The notes below the pieces were generated by a model, which was not told where the DNA came from, ran no database searches, and saw only the letters and a list, made by a program, of their open reading frames with translations. From positions 744,001 to 808,000 of the forward strand of contig JADNRY010000001.1 of NCBI GenBank assembly GCA_015501585.1: a stretch of 64,000 nucleotides of DNA, given 5' to 3'. Of the stretch, positions 34,001-46,774 are shown piece by piece (within the stretch, counting starts at the first letter, position 1; each line of letters begins with the position of its first letter). This DNA comes from Rhodocollybia butyracea (Eukaryota > Basidiomycota > Agaricomycetes > Agaricales > Omphalotaceae). The position numbers and the translations under genes are program-made.

Positions 34001-36619
34001 CTCTATGAAGAAGCTCCTCTTGGTCCTGTTCCTCCTGGTCCTGGATATACGGGTACTCGGGTACCTACCCATGTTCCCACTGCGCTCAGTCACGCCCCTG
34101 GCCACGTTCTACCTGGGGAAGGTGCATCCCAACATTACCCATCTGAACTCCGTGATGCAGACCTCTCACGCTATCCATCTCGTGCCCAGACACATCCACC
34201 TCCTTCCATTTATGAGGGGGTTCCCTCTGCCCGTTCCCCCGGCCGTTCGCGTTCCCCTACTCCCGGTAGCGTACGTCATAGTCGTTATGGTTCAGAAGAA
34301 AGGGGGGAGGTTCCTTCGGTTACTAGTATGTGCTTTTTATGAGACACAGATTCATACTGATTCTTTATAATTATAGGAAGACACTCTCCTGCATATCGCA
34401 CTGTACGTGACGACGATGGTCGCACTGTGCTTGGTGATGATGGTCTCCCTGTTCGGCGTACGCGTACTCGTGCTGGTACTGCACGCGATGGTGACGAACC
34501 AGGGGCTAGAGGCCGTGGTAGGTCTGTGCGCGATGACGATGGATACACTCCACGTGACGATGCCGGACGTGCCATACGTGCTCCTGATTCTGCTCGTCCC
34601 CTCCCATCCGAACCCAGTATCCGGCGTTCCTCGCCTAGCATTATCGAGGCGGTACCTCCCCCCCGAACGCGCACTCCTCGTTCTATCGGTGACGGTGTGC
34701 CACCTCCACGAACACGTACCCCTCGTTCTCCAGCTGTCGGGGATCTTGCACTGGCAGAAGAAGAACGCGATAGGTTGACTCGACTCGACGAAGTTGAGAA
34801 CCGACTTCATGATGTTGTAGAAGGCTCACGAGAAGCCGAACAGCAGCGTGAAGCTGAATTCCAGGAGAAGGAGAGAGAAAGAGAGGAAGAGTTCCGACTT
34901 CATGAGCAGGATCGGCACAGAATATTCATGGAAAATGAGGAAGGCCGAATGCGTGAGGCCGTCGATGCTCGAGAAGCGATGTTGGGCGGATTAGGGGGAA
35001 CCATGCCTTCTGCTCCTACTGGAGCAAGTGTTTCAGGGGGCCCCGGTGTCACAGACGATGCAGGAGATCGCACTTCTCTCCACACGTTACAAGACATACG
35101 TGAATCGGCTTCACGGCACTCGCAGGAGATTCGAGAGATCATTGATATGGAGCGCGAAGAAAATATAAGAGAGCGAGAGGCTGCGGCTGCTGAAAGAGAT
35201 CGCCTTGCAGCTGACCGCGACGCTGCTATTCAAGCTGCGCAGGAACTGAAGGATTCACGTATTCAGGAACTTGAAGAACAAGTAGCGGCCCTCCGTGACG
35301 AACTGGAGGCTGAGAGACAAGCTAGGCAAGCAGATGAATCAGATGCACGTGAACGTGAAAGGGCGGAGCGTGAAGAGCAGCATGATTTTATTCGCAATCA
35401 GTTGGCGGATTTGACGAATCTTATGAACGAGCAGCGACAAGTTACGGATGAAAAGCGTGATTTGATGGAGTCAAGATTCGCTGAGAAGGAAGAAAGGCGG
35501 AGAAATAAAGAAGCGGAAAAGATGGAAATAAGAGACATGATCGAAAAGTTGTTTGGCGAATTCCAGATCGAACGAGATAGAGCTGAGGCGTTGAGGGCAG
35601 AAGCTGATGGTAAACCTGGTATGGAACCGTTTCTTTATTTCCTCGATTACGTGGTTACTAACTCGAACGCCAGGTGTTGAAAAGATACTAGAAGATGTCA
35701 TGCGTCGACATGATGAAATCCAGGAAGCGCTACGATCGTTCTCAGATAGTATGTTTTCATCCTACCTCTTTTTTGCTTGTATCTGACTGGTGGTTGAATT
35801 TTAGCTTGGCGCAACGAATGTGAACAACATCACGCAGAGATCATTAATGCAGTACGAGAAACTGCTAACGAGCAAGTGCCGTACAATATCCAAGGGGTAC
35901 GTTGACTTGCCTAGATGAGCGAGTGGCAGCTAACGAGCTATTCTAGTACCTTGACGAATTCAGTAAGGCATTGGCGTCCGAAGTCCGTATCCTTTTGGGT
36001 GAGGTCGGCAAGTTGAGAGAAGAAAGGAGAGCATTACAGCAGTAAGTTCTTCTGTGCGTCTGATTCTCTTTAACAGCACTCATCGTGTGATATCCAGCGA
36101 AATCGGATATCTATTGTGCATGCGGTCCAAGTATGGGCCTGGAGGAGAGTTCGAGCCAGATTGGTACGTGTCCATCTATATATGGATGCATCTCCAGTGT
36201 TAAACATGTTCCCTATAGGAAACCTCCGCCTGGCGCTCCAGGAGGGCCTCCTCTAGAACCCCCAGCGCCACCTGAACCGCCCGTCGCGCCAGAAATTCCA
36301 CCAGCTAGGCCAGCCTGGCGTTCCGTCACTCAACGATCTCGTAAAAAGAAGAAGGAAACTGCCCCACCTCCAGCAACTCCTGGACCTAGTGTTCCTGCAA
36401 TTATGGATCCTGGTCTTCGGAGTCAAGTGAGGAGCTGGGCAACCTGGCAACGTGAGCAAAGAGCTTGATCTTTAATTGAACACTGGCCGACCTGACATTT
36501 TTTCAGCTGATCCTAACCTAGCACCAACTCCTGCATCCGTTGAACCTAATCTCCTCGTCCCCGATCATGGAAGCCCTGGGTTGTTCGGACCTAGATCTCC
36601 TCGCGACTCAAGGATTTAA
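25009..36619 (+). CDS. Giant Ser/Pro/RS-rich protein with PH-like domain and C-terminal coiled coil
   Basis: Eighteen exons give about 3,570 residues: 25009-26145, 26193-26598, 26647-27660, 27720-27794, 27846-29739, 29796-31299, 31351-31431, 31474 (or 31483)-31602, 31653-31715, 31766-31943, 31995-34325, 34377-35609, 35674-35748, 35805-35896, 35947-36041, 36098-36163, 36219-36451, 36507-36619. After a disordered Ser-rich start comes a PH-like region (GTLYYLNVHTEPPYRWQRCQ to RLRWIERIWEAI). Next are YTGTGS-type repeats, SQVP repeats, Pro-rich and RS-dipeptide segments (HSRSPRRYSRSPTRR). A charged coiled coil (34750-35600) and a conserved-looking YLDEFSKALASEVRILLGEV/GPGGEFEPDWKPP tail end the protein. 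An apparent 1-base deletion near 26447 breaks the PH-like frame. ATG 25009 is the first in frame. A cortical or scaffold role is conceivable from PH plus coiled coil, but unproven. Confidence 0.78.
28635..28719 (+). repeat. 12-bp coding tandem repeat (SQVP)
   Basis: Seven near-identical units of AGTCAAGTACCG/AGCCAAGTACCG give repeated Ser-Gln-Val-Pro in the giant Ser-rich protein. Likely length-variable between strains. Confidence 0.9.
32507..32568 (+). repeat. 15-bp coding tandem repeat (RSRSG)
   Basis: Four units of AGATCGAGGTCAGGT encode RSRSG in the RS-rich region of the giant protein. A longer imperfect repeat (HSRSPRRYSRSPTRR, 45 bp per unit) follows at about 33570-33710. Confidence 0.9.
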
Positions 36620-37178
36620 AAATCTGTTGTAATATTCTGTGGTATTGCCATGTACTTTTCCCGTTGTACTCTCTTCGTTGGTTTGACGTTTGATCTACTT
36701 TCTACGATACTACTAATGAAGCAACAACTTTACGATTTGCGAATGATAAATACGATATCTTACGACCCTCATCTTTTTTCGCTCATCTATGTCTTGTGAT
36801 CATGCATTACCATCTACATTATGCTATCTTCATTCTTCCTTCATTGCTTGCAGTAGACTCAATTGCTTGCAGTAGACTCAGTTTGCTGAATGTCTTGTGC
36901 GTTCGATGCCAGCAAAACAAGATGGTTACATTGCTTGACCGCTTCCCCCTTGAACATAAACCTTCACTCCAGATTTTTGCTTATATCTACAGAGTACAGC
37001 TAGTAGATAAATAAAATTATAGATGTATACAAATAAATGATACAGTACAGCAAGGGAAAGTTCAAAGACCATAACGTAGATGCTGGATTGAATTGGATAG
37101 ATAAGTGATGCGGTAGAAATAAATGCAAGGGGTAATGGTAATGAGAATGGAATGAGATGGTATCAGCAAGGTAGCAGC
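36620..37178. other. Convergent intergenic region
   Basis: Lies between the stop of the giant Ser-rich gene and the stop of IRE1. AT-rich, with a short direct repeat GCTTGCAGTAGACTCA twice at about 36846-36881. No gene seen. Confidence 0.6.
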
Positions 37179-40100
37179 CTACTCAGTCAGCTCAAAGTAA
37201 GTTCTAAACATTGGTTCGAAACGTAACTGAGAGTCACTGATGACCCAGTGAACATGAAGGAACAGTTGCGGGTATCGGCGGGTAAAGTAGGAAAGGTAGC
37301 CTTCTGGCATAGCACCAAGGTGGCGCTTCACGTTATCTGGAAGATCTTGATAATGGTGCTTCTGTATCATCCATCAGGACTTCAGCTCTGGATTACAATA
37401 TCAGAGTCAATGTGCACACCTTATTCCGTAGTGCCCGTAACAGATCTTGAACTGACTTGCCGTCGTACTTTCTAAACTTGCCAAGGTTGTCGATGAAAAC
37501 CCTGTCTACCCTTGAATGCCAATCACTTCCAACTATTGCGGAAGCATTCCGTTCCAGTTGCAGCAAAAGTGGGTCTTTGGGTTCACGGCACATGATCTCA
37601 AAGCGATCTGAAGCATCTTGCAAGAAGTTGAGACGACGACCAGAGTCCCAGAAGAATGGATGGAGAAGACATAATGATGTGTCAGGTCTACAAAAAAAAA
37701 ACTGAATGAGGGTGGCAGAAGAACGAAGATATGTACCTTTGAGAAGAGTCTGCGTTCAGCATTCGTTCAATGAGATCCGCAGCATCAACACCTTCTTCGC
37801 CATATCGTTCCTCTAGCCCAGTCAGATCTTTTGTGCCCTTGATAATGTTCACTTCTCGTTCGAAACGGTCTCCGAACGGATGACCCCCCGCGGTGAGCAT
37901 GTAATAGAATAAACATCCCAAAGCAAAGATATCAACCGATTTCGTTAGTCTTGTCGGCTTATCTTTACCACTGGACGTTGTCGAGGAGTTTGAGCTGATC
38001 GAGGAAGACTGGCCATTGGCAGTACCGGCACTTCCTTTCGAAGAACTCATATCCTCGGAATTATCCAGCCGTACTTCTCCCCTTAGTATTTCCGGTGCTC
38101 TCCACCCGAACGTCCCAGCACCCATCGCGCCGTGTGCAGTTGGTAAGAAACTAGTCTGATCAAGATCAAGCTTCTTGCAAAGCCCAAAATCCGAAATGAG
38201 CATGCGATAGCTTACTGCCCGAGCACCACCCTTCTTCTCCAACGACGCAGATGATGATGAAGCTAAATTACGCCCTGGGCCTGTAGCAACAAGGATATTC
38301 TGTGGCTTAATATCCCTGTGAACAAGCTTGAGAGCATGTAGATGCCTCAAACCGCTAGTGATCTGCTTGAGAGCCTTTTTCGGGTCGCCTATGATTGACG
38401 CTCGTATTTCCTGCCAATCTTCTTTGTTTCGAGCCTCTTCCTCTACATCGAGTCCCGTATACGCAAGATTCAGGTCCCCCGAACTTTCAAAAACATCTGC
38501 TAAACTACCTGGACATAGCTCGAGAGCGATGTAAAGGAAGTTGGCGTGCGTTTCTTGGTAGTAGTACCGGATGACGTTGGGGTGATCATCGCTTTCTTGG
38601 AGAATGTTAACCTCGCGGGAGGCGAGGGTAACGAAATCTCGTAGTAATCGCTTGACGGCAACAGATCGTCCTTGAAGAGAACCACGGAAAACAACTGTAC
38701 CATGAGATCCAAAGCCTAGGAGAAAGTATATCAGATTATGTAATAAACATAGAAATTTTATGAGCCTTGCCTAGGATAGTCTCCGAGACTACTAAAGTTG
38801 ACGATGGAAATGTAGGTTCTTGGACTGGCGCAGGTGCCAACGGCATAGGTGCTGTAGGGATCATGACTACACTAGGAGCAGGCAACGAAGTTGTCATGGG
38901 TGGTGGAATAGCTGGATTAGGTAGTGCAGGTCCATGTTCAGGGGTAATATCCAATCCTCCTTCCACGGCATTGCTTGAACCCAACGCAGCTCCGCCCTTT
39001 TTCTTCTTTCCTCGCTTGCGTCTCATCTTCTTTTTACGTCCTCCAGACTCAGTAGCATCGTTCTCTGCACCCTCAGCTTCATCTCCTTCACCTTCGCTAT
39101 CTTCGACCCCTAATTGATTGGAAAACGGCGTAGCAGGAACAAAAGCAGAAGATGCTGGTATGTCGCCATTGAACGAATTTAGCGTCGGTGTCGCTACATT
39201 CTCCGGTAGAGAAACATCTGGAGGAATTTCCAAGTCAACGCCAGATGCATCAACGACAGAGCTAGAATTTGAGGAAGCAATAGTGTCGTCCCCAGAAGCT
39301 GAGGCTACCGGGTTATCGAATTTGGGAGATTGCACGGATGACGAGGAAGACGGTGTATATCTCCCCACTGTAACACCCGTCACACCGACCAGGCCAACGA
39401 GAACTACTACGAGTATTTCCCATTTCCAATTAAACGAGGAAGCAGGTTGTGCAGCGAAGTGGTCATCTGCTTCAGCAGATACATCATCTTGTGCATCGCT
39501 CCCCACCGATAGTCTCGCATCAGAGGAATTCTCCCCAGCAGAAGCAGACGAACTAGGAGATTCAATGCTCGTGCTGGGAGGCCCATCCAACAGGCCCAAC
39601 TTGCCGCCGGTAGCATCTTCTTCGAGCTTATGTACACCCACAAGACACCGCAGGTCAAATATACTAGAAGAAGAGGAAGGATCACACGTATCCAAGTCTT
39701 GACTCTTCGTCTGTTGGACCAATTCTTTTTTCTTCTTTTCTTGCTCCTCGCGGATTTTTCGCCTTTCGGTGACTTCATCAAGTTTGACAGGGAGGTCTTC
39801 GTCGACGTCAGGAACCCCAATACCAAAGTCAACATCCACGTCAACCCCAGCGGTGCCACTAGGAAAGTCAATCATCTTCCTCGTCCCAGTCCCAGTTCCT
39901 CTTACACCACCATTTCGGCCGCCAAAGGCAACAAAAGGAAAGCGGTTCGGGCTCATTGCGAACAAGCTCCCAGTTTCCTCTACAAGGCCAATATAGGCCG
40001 AGTCAGAATTTGGCAGTAATGGTTTTGAACCGGGGGAGTTGACGTGTGAGAGGGATGGATGAAAGTCGGTTAGAGAAGGCTGAGGTTGGAGTAACACAAA

Positions 40101-41328
40101 GGTATGGAAACCGGGTGGGTGGCTCGATTGAGGTGAAAGTGTAGGTCGTTTCAAGACGTCGAATGTAGCTACGCTATATGGCGGAATAGATCAGAATTTG
40201 TAGGAAGGAATGGAAGAATAACACTTACATTGGATTTGAAAACTCACGTACCCATAATAATGGTTCGTTAGATTTCCCGAGCGCATTGTGAGCACGGAAA
40301 GCCATCAATTCTCCTGTTGGAAGACTCTGCACGTAGGAGTCGTCCTTAGTACGGCTGTAAGAAGACTGAAGTAAGGTGTCTTGATTATTGGGCCCGTATG
40401 TAGAAAAGGAAAGTGTTTGAACGGGAGGTGCTTGGATACGAGATGTGCGCGTATGAATGGATATGTGATAATCTAGGGAAGACTGAAATCAAGTAGGGTT
40501 GGAGCAAAAGAAAAAACACGCACCTGTCCGTCCTATAAAAACTTCAGTCGGTTTGACTTTTGTTCTACTTGGTTTATCATCTTCTTCAGACTCGAGCTCG
40601 TCCAAATCCAGTTCATGATCATTGCTCTCCTCTCCGTCCTTAAAGTCATCGAAAGGATCCCATGGACACTCTCCGCCAACACTGGCTTTTATTTTACCGG
40701 TTTCCAGCTCTACAATCAGCATACTGGTCTCCTTCCTGCCAACGAAAAGTTTTGAATGGCCATCTGGGTCCGCGAAAGAAAACGGAGACAAATTGACCAG
40801 TTCAGGCATGGTGAAGGGAAACCGTCGCAAAGGATGATTTTGTGTAGGAGATGGGTTGGAAGGAAGAATGTATATAGCACCAGACTGGGGTTCAATGATG
40901 TAGACTTCATCATCGGGCGCTGTGTCGTCGTCGTCGATTTCTTTTTTTGAGTTATGAACGGTCCGGACAAGAGGAGCCAACGTCGAAGGATACCGGCCAG
41001 TCAGGTTGTCATAAACAAATGATGGCCCAGTAGATTGTTCAGGCGCAAACGAAGGCATAGACCAGAGCAAATGTCCTGATGTACGGTTTAGCGCATGGAA
41101 CTTTCCGTCTACAGATGCTACGAGAACAACATCGAGCAATTCCGAGTCACGCAAAGGATCATTGGGATTTTTCTCTTCATTGTTACTCGTGCCTGCTGAA
41201 TCGGCCAAAGGTCGTCGCTGGATGGGATTTGAGTGCCGTGAAAGCTCAAAGTTGTCGTTGATGTCCGCAAGGCAGAAGAGGGCGATAGAAAGGAAAAAAA
41301 GTGGAAGAAAACTGTTCGTGAGGACCAT
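37179..41328 (-). CDS. IRE1: IRE1 unfolded-protein-response kinase/endoribonuclease
   Basis: Six exons: 41328-40524, 40472-40229, 40173-38771, 38715-37737, 37687-37420, 37361-37179 (1,293 residues, clean phases). IRE1 sits in the ER membrane, senses unfolded proteins with its luminal half, and splices the HAC1/XBP1-type mRNA with its RNase domain. A signal peptide (LPLFFLSIALFCLADI) opens the protein. The luminal domain shows VASVDGKFHALNRTSGHLLW. One membrane segment is WEILVVVLVGLVGVTGVTVG. The kinase has ILGFGSHGTVVFRG, VAVKRL, HRDIKPQN, ISDFGLCKKL and WRAPEIL. The C-terminal KEN RNase domain has KHHYQDLP and YFTRRYPQLFLHVHW. Intron 3 is a GC-AG intron (GCAAGG donor) that splits the first Gly codon of the kinase Gly loop. 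Ser-rich and acidic inserts lengthen the protein. Confidence 0.95.
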
Positions 41329-41759
41329 GGCCTTCTTCAGTGAGCTCTCTGCATCACCGAGTTGTTTTCAAAGATGAAAATTGATGAAAGTTGAGAGCCC
41401 TAGATTGGATAAGTACTAGTACACTGGCGATCAGCGCCTTGTGAATATTACCCACGCCATCACGCCCGGCCACCGCATAGGAAGTATAAACTTTCTCAGC
41501 AATTCTAAACAGGCCAATGTTTGTTCACCTGTTATTTTTGCGTGTTAGAAATTCACATCTCCGCCGCGTTACCCTGCGTATGTTCCTCGATTGTTCCTCG
41601 ATATTTTGCTACTGCTATGCTCCCGTTGTTACTTGTTGAATCTCAAACGTCATAGCATTAGCCTCGCTCCAGTGAATCATACTCTCCAAGACCATGACAT
41701 GTTCATTTTCCAAGATATAAAAGCATCATGACCTTGCAAATATTTCCCCCCCAGTCTTC
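41329..41759. promoter_or_regulatory. Divergent promoter region of IRE1 and the EF-hand gene
   Basis: 431 bp separate the two start codons, so both promoters must lie here or overlap the genes. A repeated GTTCCTCGAT occurs at about 41581-41602. No UPR element or TATA box can be assigned with confidence. Confidence 0.45.
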
Positions 41760-43173
41760 ATGTCTTTCTTAACAAACACCGTAGGAAACATAGGCAGCGC
41801 TGCCAAAAACGTCGTTAGCCCCCAGCAATCCTCTAATGATACACAGGACATAGAATCCCCCAAGCAGCCCCTAAAATCCGAGCCTGAGACTAAAGAAGAA
41901 TCTGAACAACCGGAACCCCCTCCAGGTGGCTTCATGTCCAGCCTCGGCAAAGCAGGCAGCACCATAACCAACACCGCAAGCTCCGGTCTCACGAGTGGCG
42001 TTTCCTTCACCTCCGATCTCGCCAAAAATGGCGCCCAGCTTGCTTCTGACGCAGCCAATGCGGGCGCATCCATTTCCCAGACCGTTGCAAAATCAGGGCT
42101 GGATATGACCGCCAGTGTCGTCGGTCGTACAGTCGATATCAGTGGAACGGCCATCGGTGGGATCGTTAATACAGCTGCCGAGACGAGTGGCAAAGTATTT
42201 GAGCCTGTAGGTAGTGGATTGAAGGCCATTGAAGGGTTTGATAAATTGGGTGTGGCGGATGGACTCAAGACAATCAATGGGTTGCCTGTTCTGGCGGCCC
42301 AGAACGTTGGAAAGTGGACTATGATGGCTCTAAACATGAGTGGAAAGACGCCTACATTCTTCGACGTCGATGGCGATGGAAAAGTCTCGATCTCCGATAC
42401 CATCAAAGGACTTATCGTTCTAGGATTGGACGAGAAAAATTCAAGATACGCTGCGTACGCGCTTCATGCAATATTTAGGTGTGTTGCTTGCAATCTCGGG
42501 GTGTCTAATAACTAATTCCTCCTGGTAGCTTCCCTACAGGGACAGCTTGGATTCCTACAGACACTAACCTACCTATAACTGTCTCCAACATGTCCCGGAC
42601 TCGCTGGGGTAGAAATTGGGGACTATACGATCGGATAGAATGGGTGCAGGATGTCGACATCAATGAGGTTTGTGCGATACTTTCAACGTCTACGACATGA
42701 CATACTTACTCCTCTTCCTTTTAGTTTTTCGCGTAAGTCATCTATCCTATTATCATACACAGTACCATTATCTCATGACTTCAGTCCAAGCTCGGATGAC
42801 GCAACATGGCAGGAAAAGTTCAAGAAAGGGTAAGTTTGTATCCCTCGGTTTCATGTTACCGTTTGAATTTGCTTTCTGCAGCCGCCAATATTTTGGTGTT
42901 CTCCTCCTCATATTTGAATGGGGGACTACTTGGCCATTCCTCATGCCTGACGTGCCTGTCGAGCAAATTCCATTCAAGGATGAAATTGGGAAGGTCGTTA
43001 GGGTACGTACCATGTTCCATTTGTTTAAACAGTGCTCGTGACAGATCTAACCCCTGCAGACCCTCATTCTACCCACGATATTATCCAACTTTCAACGCGC
43101 ACGGGCGGGTAAGTTTGATGCTGGAAACCATCCCCCTGCGAAGGAGACACCTTCTGGTCCGACGGACGCCTGA
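41760..43173 (+). CDS. Hypothetical EF-hand protein with amphipathic N-terminus
   Basis: Six exons join to 381 residues: 41760-42478, 42529-42667, an 8-nt exon 42725-42732, 42785-42829, 42882-43002, 43060-43173. The first ~190 residues are Ala/Ser/Gly-rich with repeating patterns such as GAQLASDAANAGASISQTVA that could form a long amphipathic helix or membrane-surface segment. A single EF-hand loop, DVDGDGKVSISD, has the expected acidic positions. The rest (WIPTDTNLPITVSNMSRTRW, FGVLLLIFEWGTTWPFLMPD) is unfamiliar but contains a hydrophobic patch. Calcium binding is likely from the loop; the cellular role is not known. The start ATG is the first in frame after the divergent promoter. Confidence 0.75.
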
Positions 43174-45632
43174 TCAAACTATTTCCTGCTTTGTATTCTT
43201 GCTTTGTATTCCTGACCTGCTTGTACATATCCTTTTAAGCTATGGCATGCACACTGTGTAATATGCTCATTCCCCCTTATTGTACTTCTTTACTAACATT
43301 ATCGGATTTTTATTGAATGTCTTCAGATAAGTTGGGACGTTTGAAAATCCTCGCTTTGTCATTGCCCTATCTATCCGGTAATATCCGAAAATTCCGGATG
43401 ACGTTTTCAGCGCCTAAGCAACCTATACATAAGCTACGGATCTAGCACGGATATGTCTTTCCAATGCCTCCTAAGTACGGATTTCAAGGGATGTGCAATC
43501 GCTATATTTGTGTATTGATCCTGATATCCGACAGATTTACTTAGTAGATTGCCACAAAAGAGGGTAGGCTGCTGTGGGTGAGAGCGGGAAAATGAAAGCA
43601 GTGGGCTAGCGCAGTAGATTCTTGAGTAGATTCCATCCTAATACAGGATGGACAGGATGGAAGCGATAAATATCTCACACTGCCATTGACAAGCTCTAGG
43701 CAAATAATCGACGCTGCAGCACAAAGGTCCCAACTCGCATGTGTTAATCGCTGTTGGATCCTCCGATGCTAAACTTCGTTAGGGAGCTAGAACAATTCTA
43801 CATTCTACGTATTGATGTGGCCAGTAACTCGTTTCAATGGGTGGATACTATCATTAACTTCGTACTCGACCCGCTCAAAATCGCCTGGCCTGTCCGCTCG
43901 CGACCAAGCGCCGCCTGGTATATTGTAAAAGCGGAAGAACTAATATGTAAGTACTACGCTCTTCGCACTTTGCAGTCAAATCCTTAACCAGGTGAGTATT
44001 CGCGGCACAGGAACTTGGGGGGATTTAATAATTCCGCGGGCACTGATAACTCGTGGTGAACCTAGAGCGTCGTCTGTAGAACAAAATTTAGGTGGGACGT
44101 CAGCGCCTTGCAATCGGAACAGCATGTTCGAAATGAGCTTCAATTTGTACGTGTATCTAGCGAATACTATCTCGTTGCAGGTGGTGTAGTACACCTACGG
44201 CGGAGGTCCCTTACCACCCCAAGACGCCACAGTTGTGTCACTTTCCAACGATATTTTCTGCTCGCTCTCTGATGAACTTTGGATCCTCCATTGCGTGCGT
44301 CTTACTTATTTCGGTAGGACGATTCCTTTGGTCTCGGTTAACGAACAATCATTTCCGGTTAAAGATGGCTTACTCGCAACGTACAAGGAGGCCCCTCTGA
44401 CTATGGTAGGTAACAATTAATCAATCAAGTCCATACTCTGATTCTACCTCAAGGGTATCTACCAGTTTACAAAATCTCTATAACTAGACTTTGGAAAGCC
44501 ACGCCCCATACTGACTGTCTAGTTTATTACCGGGTCATTACCGACTGGAAAGCCGAGGCAATTCAGGCTTAGCTTTTGTGCTTAACTCAAGGTGAACTCT
44601 GCGATTGGCTTTCTATGCTTTGTTCTTTGTTAAGTCATCGATGTATTCTGGAATAAGCATTGCGGTGACCGAATTTTACGACTAGATTATTATCTTCAAT
44701 ATTTGTTGTACTTCATTTTCCCTAATATAGTAACCACTTCATGGAACGCAATGGGATTCGGAACCAAGAAACAGACGGTCGTATGCAATGCAACCCCGAG
44801 TCCATAACTTCTGGCTATTCTGCCAAAACTTCTTCCCCGTAGAGAAAGTCCGAGTTGACTGGGACATCGTTTGTCACCAGTGACCGGACTGGCCGTGAGC
44901 GACAAAGACGGTTGTCGGAGATCTTGTGAATGCGATTTGTAGCTGACTCCACAATATGGAAGACCGATCACATTGGAACTCGTACAACCAATTACCACTT
45001 GCATCTCTCCATATTATATGAGGGCCAACGAGCGAGGATCATAATACACTGACCACTTTCTTCGAAGATGATCGCCAATCGACGGCATGGCGATCCGGGG
45101 ATCACACAATGCTCGCTGAAAATTTCGTACCGTACAGCCTGTTCAATTGTTCGGCATGAACAGCAGAAGCTGCATGGGACCCACACCACCTACTCGATAT
45201 ACTAATATCTTCCCTCTTGGGATGTACAGCGATTGTCGTGGGTTTCTGATCTGCTATGTTAGTGCTGTTTGTGGACTGATTATTACACCCACGCCTTTGG
45301 CTCGTTCATTCAGATTTCGTTCCTGTACACGTTGACAATCCTTCCATTGTTATCGGTTGTACATATGCGCGATCCATTGCCTTGTTTCCGAAGCATATTG
45401 ACAAATCAATTTCGCTTAGGCTGCGCCCAACAATCTATCGAACTGCTCCGAATTCTGCATATTTTGCAGATAGCATCAGGCGGGATTATGACTCGATAGT
45501 ACTCTCTGCAAGCTATGCAATGACTTGCTTTAGACGCTCGAAGCTATCGGTAGTGTGGCGCTGATTCCTCGGGTTCCTGATCCATCCTTTTTGAGCCGCG
45601 AAAGCTCCATTGAAGGGAGATCTCCCAAATGC
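43174..45632. other. Intergenic region with isolated relic ORFs
   Basis: ORFs such as 43754-43987 (NSFQWVDTIINFVLDPLKIA, ADWY-like AAWYIVKAEELICKYYALRT) look protein-like but stand alone. Nothing is identifiable. AT-rich elsewhere. Confidence 0.35.
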
Positions 45633-46766
45633 AGATAAAACTATTGAGAAACCCCAACTCACACGGAAACCCATCAGAGAAACCCTTTGACTATGCAGGA
45701 GCCCATGATCGTTGCGGCCAGACCCCGGATTAGTAATACCGGGCACCGAATTAGTGCCATCAATTTTGCGAAGTCGTTGCGAAGAGTAAAAGGAGATGAA
45801 AGTGAGCGGCGCCGCTGACGACGAATGAGGTAGAGCCTGGTAGAGCTGACCCTGTACCTGTCCGTTAGCCCGTAATCAAACATTCTTCGCGGCATAGAGA
45901 ATCTGCAAAGCAATCAACCAATCGCCCTGGATCAAAAGTACGACTCGGATGCTCAAAACAAGTATGAACTGGGTAAAGGATTGTTGGGATATTCATCTCA
46001 TTCAGCTTTGCAGTCTTGTCAAATGGCATTTCATCTTGAATAACTTGAAGAGTGCAGAGAGGTTTAATAGAATGCCTTCCTGCCAATGAACATTAATGCA
46101 ACGCTTGTAGTACTACTAGTAGTATTACTACATGCCCATAACTCTTATATGGCATGATAGCCAATGAATAAGTACAAAGAAGTATACAGGCTCAAAATGG
46201 TTACTATTCCGAGTCTGTATAGAGCTAATTGTCGAGAAGCGACGAGATATTTTCACAGATTTGCAGCGATTCATGGACTCCGAGTCGCCTGGGTCCTGAA
46301 CTGCGCAAGAACTGCGTTCCCCGAGATTTTTCGACTCGTAAGATCGCAAGTGAAATGTTGCCATTGACTCAATGATTGTATAGCTGAAAACTTCAAGTTT
46401 CAATCTGTCAGCGGAGACTCACAGAATGACACAGTGCAGCTTCTCGGACACTGATTTTTTGAGTTCTATTTCGTGTACATAGTATAAGTATGTACTACAA
46501 AGTTTTCTCTGAGCTCTCTGCTTTTGTCAAGAGCTACTATCTGTAAGGCCCCCAAGTCTTCGTGTTGTCAGTAAGTCCCAATATATTCTAGACCTTCTAG
46601 GCCGCCGCGACTAACTCTCGCGTCGAAGGTTGTCCGACTAGCGCTAGACAAGCGCTAGAAGCGCACGGCGGTCACGCCGGCTACCAGAAACCCATCAGTG
46701 ACTTTTCGAGAGGTTTCCGGAGCAACCTGGGTTTCTGCAAAAATTGGGTTTCTCAATAGTTTTATC
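45633..46766. mobile_element. 1.1-kb non-autonomous TIR element with 8-bp target duplication
   Basis: A perfect 21-bp inverted repeat (GATAAAACTATTGAGAAACC plus C) is at 45634-45654 and 46746-46766. CCAAATGC flanks both sides (45625-45632 and 46767-46774). The left end has one extra A before the repeat. GAAACCC motifs recur next to both ends. No transposase is encoded; ORFs inside (for example 45865-46086) have no recognisable domain. The 8-bp duplication suggests a hAT-like mobiliser, but the TIR does not start with the usual hAT bases, so the class is open. Confidence 0.75.
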
Positions 46767-46774
46767 CCAAATGC

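Noticed and set aside
37200..37225. GGTTCGAAAC as a tRNA B-box
   Set aside because: It lies in the IRE1 RNase exon and no acceptor stem or A-box is present. A similar string at 63489 also lacks tRNA structure.
39118..39702. 194-codon plus-strand ORF opposite IRE1
   Set aside because: Shadow of the Ser/acidic-rich IRE1 exon on the minus strand, which has the conserved domains.
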